A stretch of DNA of 64,000 bases from Bradyrhizobium sp. Ec3.3 (GCF_000472925.1 NZ_AXAS01000003.1:245339-309338); one strand, 5' to 3'. Positions 19,003-26,784 are shown, numbered from the stretch's first letter. The notes: generated by a model not told the origin, from the sequence alone. Translations and numbers: made by a program.

Positions 19003-19089
19003 ATGTGGGGTCAATTGTTCAGCCTGATTTACCGCCTGTCTTGCCGCACCACCCTGATCGAGATCGGCGTGCACCGCCTGTCGCGCTGA
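19003..19089 (+). CDS. Candidate 28-residue small protein
   Basis: A short frame reading MWGQLFSLIYRLSCRTTLIE followed by IGVHRLSR and TGA. GGAG lies seven bases before the ATG, an almost ideal ribosome site. A second in-frame ATG at 18979 would give 36 residues but lacks such a site. The centre is amphipathic to hydrophobic with a basic end, as in small membrane-active or leader peptides. It lies just upstream of the exported Thr-rich protein gene, in the same direction. Reality rests on the ribosome site and codon usage only. Confidence 0.4.
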   Translation: MWGQLFSLIYRLSCRTTLIEIGVHRLSR

Positions 19090-19141
19090 GCGCGACTGCT
19101 ACCTTTAGGTAAGGCGGATTGACCAAATAGCGGGGAATCCC

Positions 19142-19441
19142 ATGCGCAAGCTGGTCATGACTGCCGCAATCTCGCTGCTGGCAACGCAGGCCTATGCCGG
19201 CGGCTCGCGGAGCCTGAGCGTCGCCGCCACCAATGCGAACGAGCAGACGGCCGCCACGACGCCGCAGGCGACGGTGACGACAACGACGACTACGCCGATG
19301 GCAACACCGCCCGCGCAAACCACCGCTCCCGCCGCGACCACCGAGCCAAAGACGACGGCTTCAAGCAAGCCCAGGCATCGCGAACCGTCAGTCGAAGCCC
19401 GCGTCATCCGCGAACTGCATCGCCACGGGATCTATTGGTGA
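19142..19441 (+). CDS. Small exported Thr/Ala/Pro-rich protein
   Basis: 99 residues. The first 19 (MRKLVMTAAISLLATQAYA) are a clear signal peptide with an AYA-G cleavage site. The mature part is low-complexity, with runs of Thr and the word TTTTTTPMATPPAQTTAP, followed by a short basic, more ordinary C-terminus (EARVIRELHRHGIYW). It is likely periplasmic or secreted and disordered. The conserved-looking C-terminal RELHRHGIYW may be the functional part. No function can be assigned. The gene stands alone between repeat units. Confidence 0.65.
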   Translation: MRKLVMTAAISLLATQAYAGGSRSLSVAATNANEQTAATTPQATVTTTTTTPMATPPAQTTAPAATTEPKTTASSKPRHREPSVEARVIRELHRHGIYW

Positions 19442-19463
19442 TTTGGATCGACTACCTCCCCAA

Positions 19464-19590
19464 TGTCGTCCTGGCGAAAGCCAGGACCCATTACCCCAGG
19501 GAGGAGTTTGATGAAGATCGGTGGTCCGGTACTCCCACCACTCACAATCGATAGATTCCGCGGTATGGGTCCTGGCCTGCGCCAGGACGA
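19464..19590. repeat. Dispersed intergenic palindromic repeat, family B (copy 2)
   Basis: CGTCCTGGCGAAAGCCAGGA at the left, TCGATAGATTCCGCGG and TATGGGTCCTGG at the right, as in 12824-12947. The right arm carries a CTGCGCC variant of CTTTCGCC, showing some divergence between copies. It lies in the convergent gap between the exported protein gene and livF. Confidence 0.8.
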
Positions 19591-19654
19591 CACCGAAAGG
19601 CTGGCACGAGGATATCACCCCTCACCCCCGACGCGCGGTAGAGCTGCCGAAAAC

Positions 19655-20380
19655 CTAAATCCCCAGATACCGGTGCTGCAATTCCGGCTCGGCCGTCAGC
19701 TCGTCCGAGGTGCCGCTCCACACCGTCTTGCCGCGCTCGATGATGTAGTGGCGGTCGCAGATGCGGGCGAGGTGGTCGATATTCTTGTCGACGACCAGGA
19801 TGGACTGACCGCGCTTCTTGAGCAGCGACAGGCAATTCCAGATCTCCTCGCGGATCAGCGGGGCGAGGCCTTCGGTCGCTTCGTCCAGGATCAGGAGCTT
19901 TGGATTGGTCATCAGCGCACGGCCGATCGCGAGCATCTGCTGCTCACCGCCGGAGAGCTGGTTGCCCATGTTGGATGCGCGCTCGGCCAGCCGCGGGAAC
20001 AAGACGTAGATCGCAGCCAGCGTCCAGGGATTGTCGCTGCCGAAGCGGTCGGCGGCAGCCGCGACGAGATTTTCGCGCACGGTGAGATTGGGAAAGATCT
20101 GGCGTCCCTCGGGGACCAGGCCGACGCCGAGCTTCGCGATCCTGTAGGACGGAAGCTGCCGCACCTCTGAGCCTGCAAAGCGGATCGCGCCGGCGCGTGC
20201 CGGCGTCAGGCCCATGATGGAGCGGATCGTGGTGGTCTTGCCCATGCCGTTGCGGCCCATCAACGAGACCATCTCGCCCGCCTTGATGGACAGCGACAGG
20301 CCGAACAGCACCTGGGAGAGACCGTAGCAGGTCTCGATGCCGTCGACGTCGAGCAGCGTGTCGGCCATCCGGTCAACCAT
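19655..20380 (-). CDS. livF: Branched-chain-type ABC importer ATPase (LivF)
   Basis: 241 residues. Walker A is GRNGMGKTT (about 38-46), the signature LSGGEQQ is near 140, and Walker B LLILDEA follows, with EA in place of the usual EP. Length and order match LivF, the second ATPase of hydrophobic amino acid transporters (HAAT). It is the last gene of a livH-livM-livG-livF unit and overlaps livG by eight bases. HAAT importers in this group of bacteria often take up aromatic acids as well as amino acids. No substrate-binding protein gene is adjacent. Confidence 0.88.
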   Translation of the reverse strand: MVDRMADTLLDVDGIETCYGLSQVLFGLSLSIKAGEMVSLMGRNGMGKTTTIRSIMGLTPARAGAIRFAGSEVRQLPSYRIAKLGVGLVPEGRQIFPNLTVRENLVAAAADRFGSDNPWTLAAIYVLFPRLAERASNMGNQLSGGEQQMLAIGRALMTNPKLLILDEATEGLAPLIREEIWNCLSLLKKRGQSILVVDKNIDHLARICDRHYIIERGKTVWSGTSDELTAEPELQHRYLGI

Positions 20381-21140
20381 GGCGCGTCACCACATGCTGG
20401 TCGCCGAGATAGGCGCGCTTGACCTCGTCATTGCCGCGGATCGCAGCCGGATCGCCGGAGGCGATGACGCGGCCATAGACCAGCACCGAGATGCGATCGG
20501 CGAGCGCGAACACCGCCGGCATGTCATGCTCGACCAGTACGATCGAGACTTCTTTCCGCAGATCCTGAAGCAGCTTCACCATGCGCTGGGATTCGGTCAC
20601 GCCAAGGCCGGCCATCGGCTCGTCCAGCAGCAGGATTTTCGGCTTGCTCGCCAGCGCGACCGCAAGCTCAAGCTCGCGCCGCTCGCCATGGCTGAGCCTG
20701 CTCACCACGACATCGGCGCGATGCGACAGGCCGACGCGATCGAGCGCGGCGTGCGCGGCATCGCGCAAGGATCGCTCCTTCCGCGCATTGGCAAAGAAGC
20801 GGAACGACGTGCCGGCATGCGCCTGCGCCGCGAGTGCGACATTGTCCGCGGCGGTGAAGTCGAGCAGCAGCGAGGTAATCTGGAACGAGCGCGCGAGCCC
20901 CAGCGCACAACGGCGATAGGCCGGCAGGTACGTGATGTCGCGCCCGCCGAGCGAGACGCTGCCCGCATGCGGCGAGAGGTGGCCAGTGAGCTGGCTGATC
21001 AACGTGGTCTTGCCGGCGCCGTTCGGGCCGATGATGGCATGCAGCTCGCCGGCCGAAACATCGAGCGAGACATGGTCGGTCGCGGTGATGCCGCCGAAGC
21101 GGCGCACCAGCTTTTCGACGCGGAGCAGCGGTTCAGCCAC
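20373..21140 (-). CDS. livG: Branched-chain-type ABC importer ATPase (LivG)
   Basis: 255 residues. Walker A GPNGAGKTT is at 38-46, the signature is LSHGERRELE (LSHGE, typical of LivG), and Walker B is ILLLDEPMAGL. Full length for LivG. It overlaps livM upstream and livF downstream by eight bases each, so translation of the unit is coupled. Substrate class cannot be told from the ATPase. Confidence 0.88.
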   Translation of the reverse strand: MAEPLLRVEKLVRRFGGITATDHVSLDVSAGELHAIIGPNGAGKTTLISQLTGHLSPHAGSVSLGGRDITYLPAYRRCALGLARSFQITSLLLDFTAADNVALAAQAHAGTSFRFFANARKERSLRDAAHAALDRVGLSHRADVVVSRLSHGERRELELAVALASKPKILLLDEPMAGLGVTESQRMVKLLQDLRKEVSIVLVEHDMPAVFALADRISVLVYGRVIASGDPAAIRGNDEVKRAYLGDQHVVTRHG

Positions 21141-22077
21141 GACCAGCCCTCCCGAGCAGGCCCATGATGCCGCCGCGCCCGAACAACACGATCAGCAGCA
21201 AGAGTGGGCCCATGATCAGCGCCCAATATTCGGTGATCTGCGACAGGAATTCTTCCAGCAGCAGATACACCACCGCACCCATGACCGGGCCGAACAGCGT
21301 ACCCATGCCCCCTAGGATCACCATCACCATGAGATCGCCGGATCGGGTCCAGTACATCACGGCCGGGCTGACGAAGTCGGTGTTGTTGGCGAGCAGCGCG
21401 CCGGCGAGGCCGCACATGGTGCCTGATATGACGAAGCAAACGAGCTGGTAGCGCTTTGCCGGAAAGCCGATCGCCTGCATGCGCTGCTCATTCGAGCGCA
21501 GCCCCTGCACGACGAGACCGAAGCGCGAATTGACGATGCGCCAGATCAGGAAGATGACCCCGAGCAGGCAGGCGAGGCAAAGATAGTAGAACTGCACGCG
21601 GCCGGAGAGATTGATCAGCCCGGAAAAATCGCTGCGCTTGTAGACGGTGAGACCGTCGTCGCCGCCGTAGCGCGCGAGGCCCGAGGCGACGTAATAGGCC
21701 ATCTGCGCGAAGGCGAGCGTGATCATGATGAAATAGACGCCGCGCGTGCGCAAGGACAGCGCGCCGATCACGAGCGCATACAGCGCGGACGCCGCAAGCG
21801 CGACCGGGAACTGGATGAAGCCCGAGCCGACGCCTTCCTGCGCCAGAATGCCGACCGCGTAGCCGCCGATGCCGAGATAGGCGGCGTGGCCAAAGCTCAT
21901 CATGCCGCCATAGCCCATGATGAGGTTGAGGCTCGCGGCCGCGAGCGCCAGGATTACGATGCGGGTGAACAACGTCAAGATGAAGATGTTGCCGGACAGC
22001 TGCGAATAGAGCGGCAGCAGCACGAGGCCTGCCAGCACCAGGGCCGTGACGGCCTTGCTCACGGTCAAAGCCTTCAT
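21133..22077 (-). CDS. livM: Branched-chain-type ABC importer permease (LivM)
   Basis: 314 residues with about eight to nine hydrophobic segments. LNLIMGYGGMMSFGHAAYLGIGGYAV (residues ~50-75) is the family's hallmark loop, and the GGMGTLFGPVMGA segment near 250 is the ATPase coupling region. Length and motifs match LivM. It overlaps livH by four bases (ATGA type) and livG by eight. Confidence 0.9.
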   Translation of the reverse strand: MKALTVSKAVTALVLAGLVLLPLYSQLSGNIFILTLFTRIVILALAAASLNLIMGYGGMMSFGHAAYLGIGGYAVGILAQEGVGSGFIQFPVALAASALYALVIGALSLRTRGVYFIMITLAFAQMAYYVASGLARYGGDDGLTVYKRSDFSGLINLSGRVQFYYLCLACLLGVIFLIWRIVNSRFGLVVQGLRSNEQRMQAIGFPAKRYQLVCFVISGTMCGLAGALLANNTDFVSPAVMYWTRSGDLMVMVILGGMGTLFGPVMGAVVYLLLEEFLSQITEYWALIMGPLLLLIVLFGRGGIMGLLGRAGRG

Positions 22078-22991
22078 CGACGATTGGCTGGAAACAGCCC
22101 CTCCGGCCGCACCACCAGCACGATCGCCATCAAGAGATAGATCAGCATCGAGGACAGCGCGGGCGCGGCGGTGGACGCTGCGGTTGAACTCAGGATCTGG
22201 CGCAGCAGGTTCGGCAGGAAGGCGCGGCCGAGCGTGTCGATCATGCCGACGAAGATCGCTGCGAGGAACGCGCCGCGGATCGAGCCGATGCCGCCGATCA
22301 CGATGATGACGAAGGCAAGGATCAGGATGTTCTCGCCCATGCCGATCTGCACGGTGAGAATCGGCGCCTGCATCAAGCCGGCGAGGCCCGCGAGCGCCGC
22401 GCCAAGGCCGAACACCAGCGTGTAGAGCAGCTTGATGTTGATGCCGAGCGCGCCGATCATTTCGCGGTTGGAGGCGCCGGCGCGGATCAGCATGCCGATG
22501 CGGGTGCGCATCACACCGAGATAGAGCAGCAGCGCGACCAGAAGCGCGACCACGATGATGGCTAGCCGATAGGCCGGATAATAGATGCCGGGCAGGATCG
22601 GCACCGGAACGGTGAGCCAGGGCGGCAGCGGCAGCGCCAGGCCCGCCGGCCCCCAGATCAACCGCACCGCTTCATTGAAGAACAGGATCAGGCCGAAGGT
22701 CGCGAGCACGTGGTCGAGATGGTCGCGTCCATAGAGATGCCTGAGTGCCACGACTTCGAGCACGATGCCGAGCACGAGCGTCGCGCCCAGCGCGAGCAGC
22801 GCGCCCAGCAGGAAATTGCCGGTCCATGCGACGAAGGTCGCGGCGAAATAGGCGCCCATCATGTAGAGCGACCCGTGCGCGAGGTTGACGAGATCCATGA
22901 TCCCGAACACCAGCGTCAGGCCGGCGGCCAGCAGGAAAAGAAGCAGCCCGAACTGCAATCCGTTGAGGAATTGTTCGATGACGAGCAGCAT
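22074..22991 (-). CDS. livH: Branched-chain-type ABC importer permease (LivH)
   Basis: 305 residues, multi-spanning. The early GLLLFLLAAGLTLVFGIMDL and LAHGSLYMMGAY segments and the later GGIGSIRGAF loop match LivH. It is the first gene of the importer unit. Upstream, at 23132-23145, is a TGCA-N6-TGCA element like the one before boxC, which suggests that this importer may serve benzoate or a related aromatic acid under BoxR control. Confidence 0.9.
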   Translation of the reverse strand: MLLVIEQFLNGLQFGLLLFLLAAGLTLVFGIMDLVNLAHGSLYMMGAYFAATFVAWTGNFLLGALLALGATLVLGIVLEVVALRHLYGRDHLDHVLATFGLILFFNEAVRLIWGPAGLALPLPPWLTVPVPILPGIYYPAYRLAIIVVALLVALLLYLGVMRTRIGMLIRAGASNREMIGALGINIKLLYTLVFGLGAALAGLAGLMQAPILTVQIGMGENILILAFVIIVIGGIGSIRGAFLAAIFVGMIDTLGRAFLPNLLRQILSSTAASTAAPALSSMLIYLLMAIVLVVRPEGLFPANRR

Positions 22992-23131
22992 CGATGCTCT
23001 TCAGCCACGCATCACGTTGCGCCGATGTTCGAACACGGCCGCCATCAGTGAAAGAGCTCCCCCTGCCTCTTCAAGGCCAAAATCGGTAACGGCAGTATCG
23101 TTCCGACGCAAGAGCGATTCTGCGCCCGACA

Positions 23132-23145
23132 TGCACTTTGTTGCA
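23132..23145. promoter_or_regulatory. TGCA-N6-TGCA element upstream of livH
   Basis: TGCACTTTGTTGCA, extended by one base to the 5-bp inverted arms ATGCA and TGCAT. It lies 141 bases upstream of the livH start. The layout is the same as the element before boxC (TGCACAATAATGCA). Shared control by BoxR is inferred. Confidence 0.5.
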
Positions 23146-23378
23146 TCTCATCGAACAGGCGATGAGCGCGCCAAGCAAGAAGATTGCTGTGAGGATGGGT
23201 CAACCTGCCGCACCTGTCCTCAACGGACCGGCTCGACCGATGTTGAACGGTCAGGTTGTCGTCTGCGTTCGCACACAACCCATGTGCATGCTCGGGGCGA
23301 TCCTGCGGGAGGGCACCGTTGCACTGCGACCGGTGCTATTACCTCGCCCTGTTTCCGGGAGAGAGGGAAAAAGAGAAC

Positions 23379-23405
23379 TCCCCCTCCCCGCAAGGACGGG
23401 GAGAG
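23379..23405. repeat. Short gene-end hairpin, family E
   Basis: CTCCCCCTCCCCGCAAGG and ACGGGGAGAG pair around CAAGG. It is one of at least seven copies of a CTCTCCCC...GGGGAGAG hairpin in the window. It lies downstream of the 74-aa gene and may act as its terminator. Confidence 0.65.
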
Positions 23406-23426
23406 CGAGCAGGATCATCGCCGCAA

Positions 23427-23651
23427 CTAGTGCGACCTCATGTGGTGAGGAAAATCGTCGGCAGCGGGGGAATCCACGGTGGAGGCTTCCAGCGCCGCCA
23501 TCCGGAACAGATAGGCGAGCGTGGCGTGGCCGCAATCGTCCGCCATCTGCGCCAGCTCGAGCGCCATGTCGGACATGTAGCCGAGATTCTCTTCCTTCAT
23601 CTTCTTCTTGAGCTTCGCAAGGGTTTGGCTGTCTCGCATCATGTTCGACAT
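23427..23651 (-). CDS. Small hypothetical protein coupled to the AHL synthase gene
   Basis: 74 residues from the ATG at 23651 (MSNMMRDSQTLAKLKKKMKE). The TGA of the AHL synthase gene lies one base before this ATG (TGA-G-ATG), so it is translated by coupling and shares the quorum-sensing transcript. The protein is mostly predicted helix, with a lysine-rich first helix and a second, Ala/Leu/Met-rich helix (MSDMALELAQMADDCGHATLAYLFRMAALEA), which could form a helical hairpin. It is not a recognised LuxI or LuxR accessory. A role in quorum sensing is suggested only by position. Confidence 0.7.
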   Translation of the reverse strand: MSNMMRDSQTLAKLKKKMKEENLGYMSDMALELAQMADDCGHATLAYLFRMAALEASTVDSPAADDFPHHMRSH

Positions 23652-23652
23652 C

Positions 23653-24312
23653 TCAGGCGGTCTTTCGTTGCGCGGCGGTGAGGCCGCAGGTGTTGGCACG
23701 GGCGATGGCATTGAGGCGCGGACCGTCCTGGCGCACGACCGTCGCCATGCCGATCCGCTCGCGCACGATATCGAGCGACTCCCGGCAAACGTCGATCGTG
23801 GCAGCCATGGTCCAGGAGCCGTCGACCAGCGCGGGCAATCCCAGAGGCGTGACGACGAATCCGATGTCGTGGAAGCGCGGCAACCACCAGGTCTCCATGA
23901 CGAGGCAGAGACGCTCGATGCCCTGGTCGAGACAGAACTCCTGTGCCGATGCCATCAATTGCAGATTGACGGTTCCGTCGCGGCGATCACGTGCGACGAA
24001 GAAGCGCGACCACTCCCAGACCAGCGCGTCCGCCGGACAGCCGCGCACCGCAGCGAGATGCGGAAAGATCTCGCTCATCATCGTCGGCTTGGTGGTCGGA
24101 TAGAGCCGGTAGCCGCCGATCACCCGGCGGCTCTCCAGCGCGAGCATGTAGATCGCATCCTCGTCGTCGTAGGCGTCGATCTCGCGGCCGTCGGGCTTGC
24201 GCAGCGCTTCCCACTTGCGCTCGTCGACGAATATCTCGTGCCGCAAGCGGAAGTGTTGCTCGACGACATCTTCGTACAGATAGCGATTCGCCGATGAAAC
24301 TGCGTGGATCAT
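23653..24312 (-). CDS. Acyl-homoserine-lactone synthase (LuxI family)
   Basis: 219 residues. The conserved LuxI residues are all in register: Arg24, Phe28, Trp34, Glu44, Asp46, Asp49, Arg69, Glu100 and Arg103 (in VWEWSRFFV). The enzyme makes an acyl-HSL from S-adenosylmethionine and an acyl donor. Bradyrhizobium and Rhodopseudomonas LuxI proteins of this type (BjaI, BraI, RpaI) use acyl-CoA donors (isovaleryl, cinnamoyl, p-coumaroyl), so an acyl-CoA donor is probable; which one cannot be read here. It follows luxR in the same direction, 80 bases apart, with a palindrome and two hairpins between. The 74-aa gene follows, coupled. Confidence 0.9.
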   Translation of the reverse strand: MIHAVSSANRYLYEDVVEQHFRLRHEIFVDERKWEALRKPDGREIDAYDDEDAIYMLALESRRVIGGYRLYPTTKPTMMSEIFPHLAAVRGCPADALVWEWSRFFVARDRRDGTVNLQLMASAQEFCLDQGIERLCLVMETWWLPRFHDIGFVVTPLGLPALVDGSWTMAATIDVCRESLDIVRERIGMATVVRQDGPRLNAIARANTCGLTAAQRKTA

Positions 24313-24317
24313 GAAAT

Positions 24318-24339
24318 CCCCCGTTCCTCGAAACGGGGG
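24318..24339 (-). promoter_or_regulatory. Hairpin directly in front of the AHL synthase start
   Basis: Arms CCCCCGTT (24318-24325) and AACGGGGG (24332-24339) pair perfectly around six bases. On the transcript the 3' arm ends five bases before the ATG at 24312 and includes the G-run that would serve as ribosome site, while a GAGGA sits in the loop. The structure could restrain translation of the synthase. Confidence 0.55.
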
Positions 24340-24341
24340 AA

Positions 24342-24359
24342 GCCTCGTTGAAAAGAGGC
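24342..24359 (-). promoter_or_regulatory. Second small hairpin in the luxI leader
   Basis: GCCTC (24342-24346) and GAGGC (24355-24359) are 5-bp arms around eight bases. It lies between the candidate lux box and the larger hairpin, so it would be in the 5' leader if transcription starts near 24360. Short arms make its significance uncertain. Confidence 0.3.
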
Positions 24360-24370
24360 GGATTCGATAT

Positions 24371-24384
24371 TGGGAAATTTCCCA
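24371..24384. promoter_or_regulatory. 14-bp perfect palindrome, candidate lux box
   Basis: TGGGAAATTTCCCA, fully symmetric, starts 59 bases upstream of the AHL synthase ATG and 9 bases after the luxR stop codon. Size, symmetry and position fit the binding site of the adjacent LuxR-type regulator, giving positive feedback on the synthase gene. The protein-site link is inferred. Confidence 0.6.
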
Positions 24385-24392
24385 GTGAGAGC

Positions 24393-25121
24393 TTATGGAT
24401 TGATGATTTTGTGCCTGATCGCGATCGCGACTGCATGCGTACGGTTGACGGCACCGAGCTTGCGCGCAGCGGTTGCAAGATGCTCTTCCGCGGTCCGCTG
24501 CGTGATGTGGAGTATCTCGCCGATCTCCCAGGCCGACTTGCCTTGCGAGGCCCAGGCGATCACCTCGCGCTCGCGCGGCGTCAGCAGCGCCGGCGGCGTC
24601 GGACGCGGATCGAGCAGGCGGCGAATGCGGTCGAAGCCATACATCGCCATCAGGTGCAGCGCCGGCTTGCTTCGCGCGTTGAGATCGAGATGCACGCCGC
24701 CGAGCGAAACGCCGGCCTCATAGCCGGTCAGTCCGTGGATCGGCACGACGAAACCGCGCGACATGCGGAAATCGGTGGCGCGATTCATCACCTCCACCGC
24801 ACCGGGCTCCCGCTCGGCATCGTAAGGCGCCTCCGACCATTCGAAGGGATTCACCGACTGCCGGCACATCCGGATCACCGGATCGAAGCGGACGTAGTTC
24901 CTCTCGGTGTACATCCTGAACCATTCCGCCGGCCAGCGCTTGGCGAGCACCATCTGCTCGAAGTGCTGCTCCGGATTCGGCAGTCCCGTGACGATGATGT
25001 GCTCGAAGCCGAAGCGGCCAAATGCCGCCTCAAGCGCGTCCATCGCATCCGGAACCCTACTGTAGGCTTCCAGTCCTTCGATGAAGTCGAGAGCTTCGCG
25101 GCCATAGTCCACGGCGGACAT
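24393..25121 (-). CDS. LuxR-family quorum-sensing regulator
   Basis: 242 residues. The N-terminal autoinducer-binding domain keeps the residues of TraR Trp57, Tyr61, Asp70 and Trp85 as Trp67, Tyr71, Asp80 and Trp95. The C-terminal LuxR helix-turn-helix is about 175-235 (LTPREREVIAWASQGKSAWE). It is the cognate receptor of the AHL made by the enzyme encoded next. It lies upstream of the synthase gene in the same direction. Its own promoter is in 25122-25296, divergent from a small gene at 25297. Bradyrhizobium homologues are called BjaR or BraR; I do not choose between them. Confidence 0.9.
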   Translation of the reverse strand: MSAVDYGREALDFIEGLEAYSRVPDAMDALEAAFGRFGFEHIIVTGLPNPEQHFEQMVLAKRWPAEWFRMYTERNYVRFDPVIRMCRQSVNPFEWSEAPYDAEREPGAVEVMNRATDFRMSRGFVVPIHGLTGYEAGVSLGGVHLDLNARSKPALHLMAMYGFDRIRRLLDPRPTPPALLTPREREVIAWASQGKSAWEIGEILHITQRTAEEHLATAARKLGAVNRTHAVAIAIRHKIINP

Positions 25122-25296
25122 CGGTTCGTTCCTGCCCCCTGCCTGCCTGCGCAGATCGCGTTGTAACCTGACTCGGGCGTCGCCTCAATGCGTCGCCTCC
25201 GTAGTTTCACGGTGCAACACGCTCTGAAGGTTTAATCTACTTGTGGAGGAAGGGGGGTCAAGATACACCTCCATCGTCTGGAGCGGGAAAGCCACG

Positions 25297-25473
25297 ATGG
25301 AAGATGAGAACATCGCCCTCAACAGCGTGCTCGGCCTGGAACTCAACCGCGTGTTCTTCGCTGTGCGCGAGACCACGAACAAGCAGAAGATCATCGAGTT
25401 CGCGCGCGAGGTGCTGGAAAGCGAACGCACCGAGCTGCCCGATAGCGTTTCGCCCGACGGGCCGGCACGCTAG
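25297..25473 (+). CDS. Small hypothetical protein
   Basis: 58 residues from the ATG at 25297 (MEDENIALNSVLGLELNRVF). An earlier in-frame ATG at 25243 is possible but adds an atypical N-terminus. The composition is that of a real soluble protein: balanced charges, a helix-forming centre (NKQKIIEFAREVLESERTEL), no shadow-like Arg/Ser richness. No family is recognised. It is divergent from luxR and could share a promoter region with it. Confidence 0.5.
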   Translation: MEDENIALNSVLGLELNRVFFAVRETTNKQKIIEFAREVLESERTELPDSVSPDGPAR

Positions 25474-25584
25474 AACGCAATTGCAGCAATAGCGTGTGAT
25501 GAAACGCTGGCGCAACCTGCGCCGCTTTTCAATTCGAACGCACTGAATTTAGTCGAAACAATCTCACCGCGAATTTTGGTTTTC

Positions 25585-25607
25585 CCCTTCTCCCTTGTGG
25601 GAGAGGG
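25585..25607. repeat. Short gene-end hairpin, family E
   Basis: CCCTTCTCCC and GGGAGAGGG pair around TTGTG. It lies downstream of the 58-aa gene and 110 bases before the LysR gene, and may terminate the former. Confidence 0.55.
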
Positions 25608-25716
25608 CAAGCATTCCGAGCTTACGCACGTTGACAGGCATTTGCGGCTGGATGACATGACGCCTGTCGTGAAATGATGGTCACTCACGATCGTTCGTCG
25701 GGGATTATCCTAGAGC

Positions 25717-26655
25717 ATGATGACGCTGCGCCAGGTTGAAGTGATCCGTGCCGTGATGGTGACGGGAACCATTGGCGGCGCCGCGAAGCTGTTGAACGTC
25801 TCGGCGCCCGGCATCAGCCGTCTCGTCAAATACACCGAGCGCTCGCTCGGTATCCGCTTCTTCCAGCGCCAGAACGGACGCTACTTTCCGACGCCCGAGG
25901 CCGAGAACATTTTCGAGCAGATCAACGGCGTCTACAAGAAGGTCGACGACCTCTCCGAGATCATCTCCAAGATCGGCCGCGGCGGACTGTCGGAGCTGCG
26001 CATCGGCTCGGTGCCGAGCATCTCGCAGGTGATGGTGCCGCGCGCGATCGAGCGCGTCCGGCGGCGCTATCCGGATATCGGCATCGACATCAACATCCTG
26101 AAGCTCGAGGAAGCCATTGACTATCTCATGCTCGGCCGCGGCGAGTGCGTCGCGATGAGCTACCGCCTCGAACATTCCGGCCTCGACTTCATGCCGCTCG
26201 CTTCCGGCGAGCTCTATTGCATCGTGCCGCCCGGCCATGAACTCGCCGGCCGCAAGCAGGTCTCGGCGGCCGAAATCACACGCTATCCGCTGATCGGCAT
26301 CGATCCGAACGATCCTTACGGGCGGATCATGGCCGAGATCTTTGCCCGTCACCGGCTCGACTACAACATCACCATCCGCGCCCGCTTCGGCACCACGGTG
26401 TGCGCGCTGGTGAAGGCGGGCCTCGGGATCGCGATCATCGACCAGTTCACGGTCGCCCATGGCGGCTATCCCGGCATCGAGCTGTTGAAGATCACCGAGC
26501 CGACGCGGTTCGACACCTACATCGCGGTGAAGCGCGGCGCCCCGCTCTCGCTCCACGTCGAATATTTCATCGAGCAGCTCCGCGCCGAGATGCGCGCGGT
26601 CGAGCCGTCGCGCAGCGGCCAGAAGGGCGCCGCGACGCGTGGACGCAGAAAATAA
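25717..26655 (+). CDS. LysR family transcriptional regulator
   Basis: 312 residues. The N-terminal helix-turn-helix (about 3-60, TGTIGGAAKLLNVSAPGISR) and the periplasmic-binding-like effector domain (about 90-295) are both present. LysR regulators commonly activate catabolic genes on binding a pathway intermediate. It lies upstream of, and in the same direction as, the shikimate dehydrogenase paralogue (130-base gap), so it probably controls the genes from 26785 to 35295. The C-terminal basic tail (SGQKGAATRGRRK) is a minor extension. Confidence 0.9.
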   Translation: MMTLRQVEVIRAVMVTGTIGGAAKLLNVSAPGISRLVKYTERSLGIRFFQRQNGRYFPTPEAENIFEQINGVYKKVDDLSEIISKIGRGGLSELRIGSVPSISQVMVPRAIERVRRRYPDIGIDINILKLEEAIDYLMLGRGECVAMSYRLEHSGLDFMPLASGELYCIVPPGHELAGRKQVSAAEITRYPLIGIDPNDPYGRIMAEIFARHRLDYNITIRARFGTTVCALVKAGLGIAIIDQFTVAHGGYPGIELLKITEPTRFDTYIAVKRGAPLSLHVEYFIEQLRAEMRAVEPSRSGQKGAATRGRRK

Positions 26656-26784
26656 CATTATGTTAGGTTTGCAGGATAGATGGGTAATTGTGTTAGGCCG
26701 GAGACAGGCTATCGTCGGGCTTGAGCTTTGCCGATTTCCGCGCAACACCGCGTGGCGAAACACACACCAAGACCAATCCGGATC

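Larger units (their letters stand above)
22992..23426. other. Intergenic region upstream of livH, no convincing gene
   Basis: About 435 bases. It contains the candidate operator at 23132-23145 and a family E hairpin at 23379-23405. Open frames here have repeat-derived or shadow-like composition. The promoter of the livHMGF unit should lie in the left half. Confidence 0.5.

Noticed and set aside
23130..23146. Sigma-54-type promoter (GCAC ... TTGCA) upstream of livH
   Set aside because: The spacing between the GC-containing halves is one base short and the GG of the -24 element is missing; the TGCA-N6-TGCA reading fits better.
23045..23278. 77-codon minus-strand open frame upstream of livH
   Set aside because: No ribosome site, no family likeness, and it spans the candidate operator region; conservation data would be needed to revive it.
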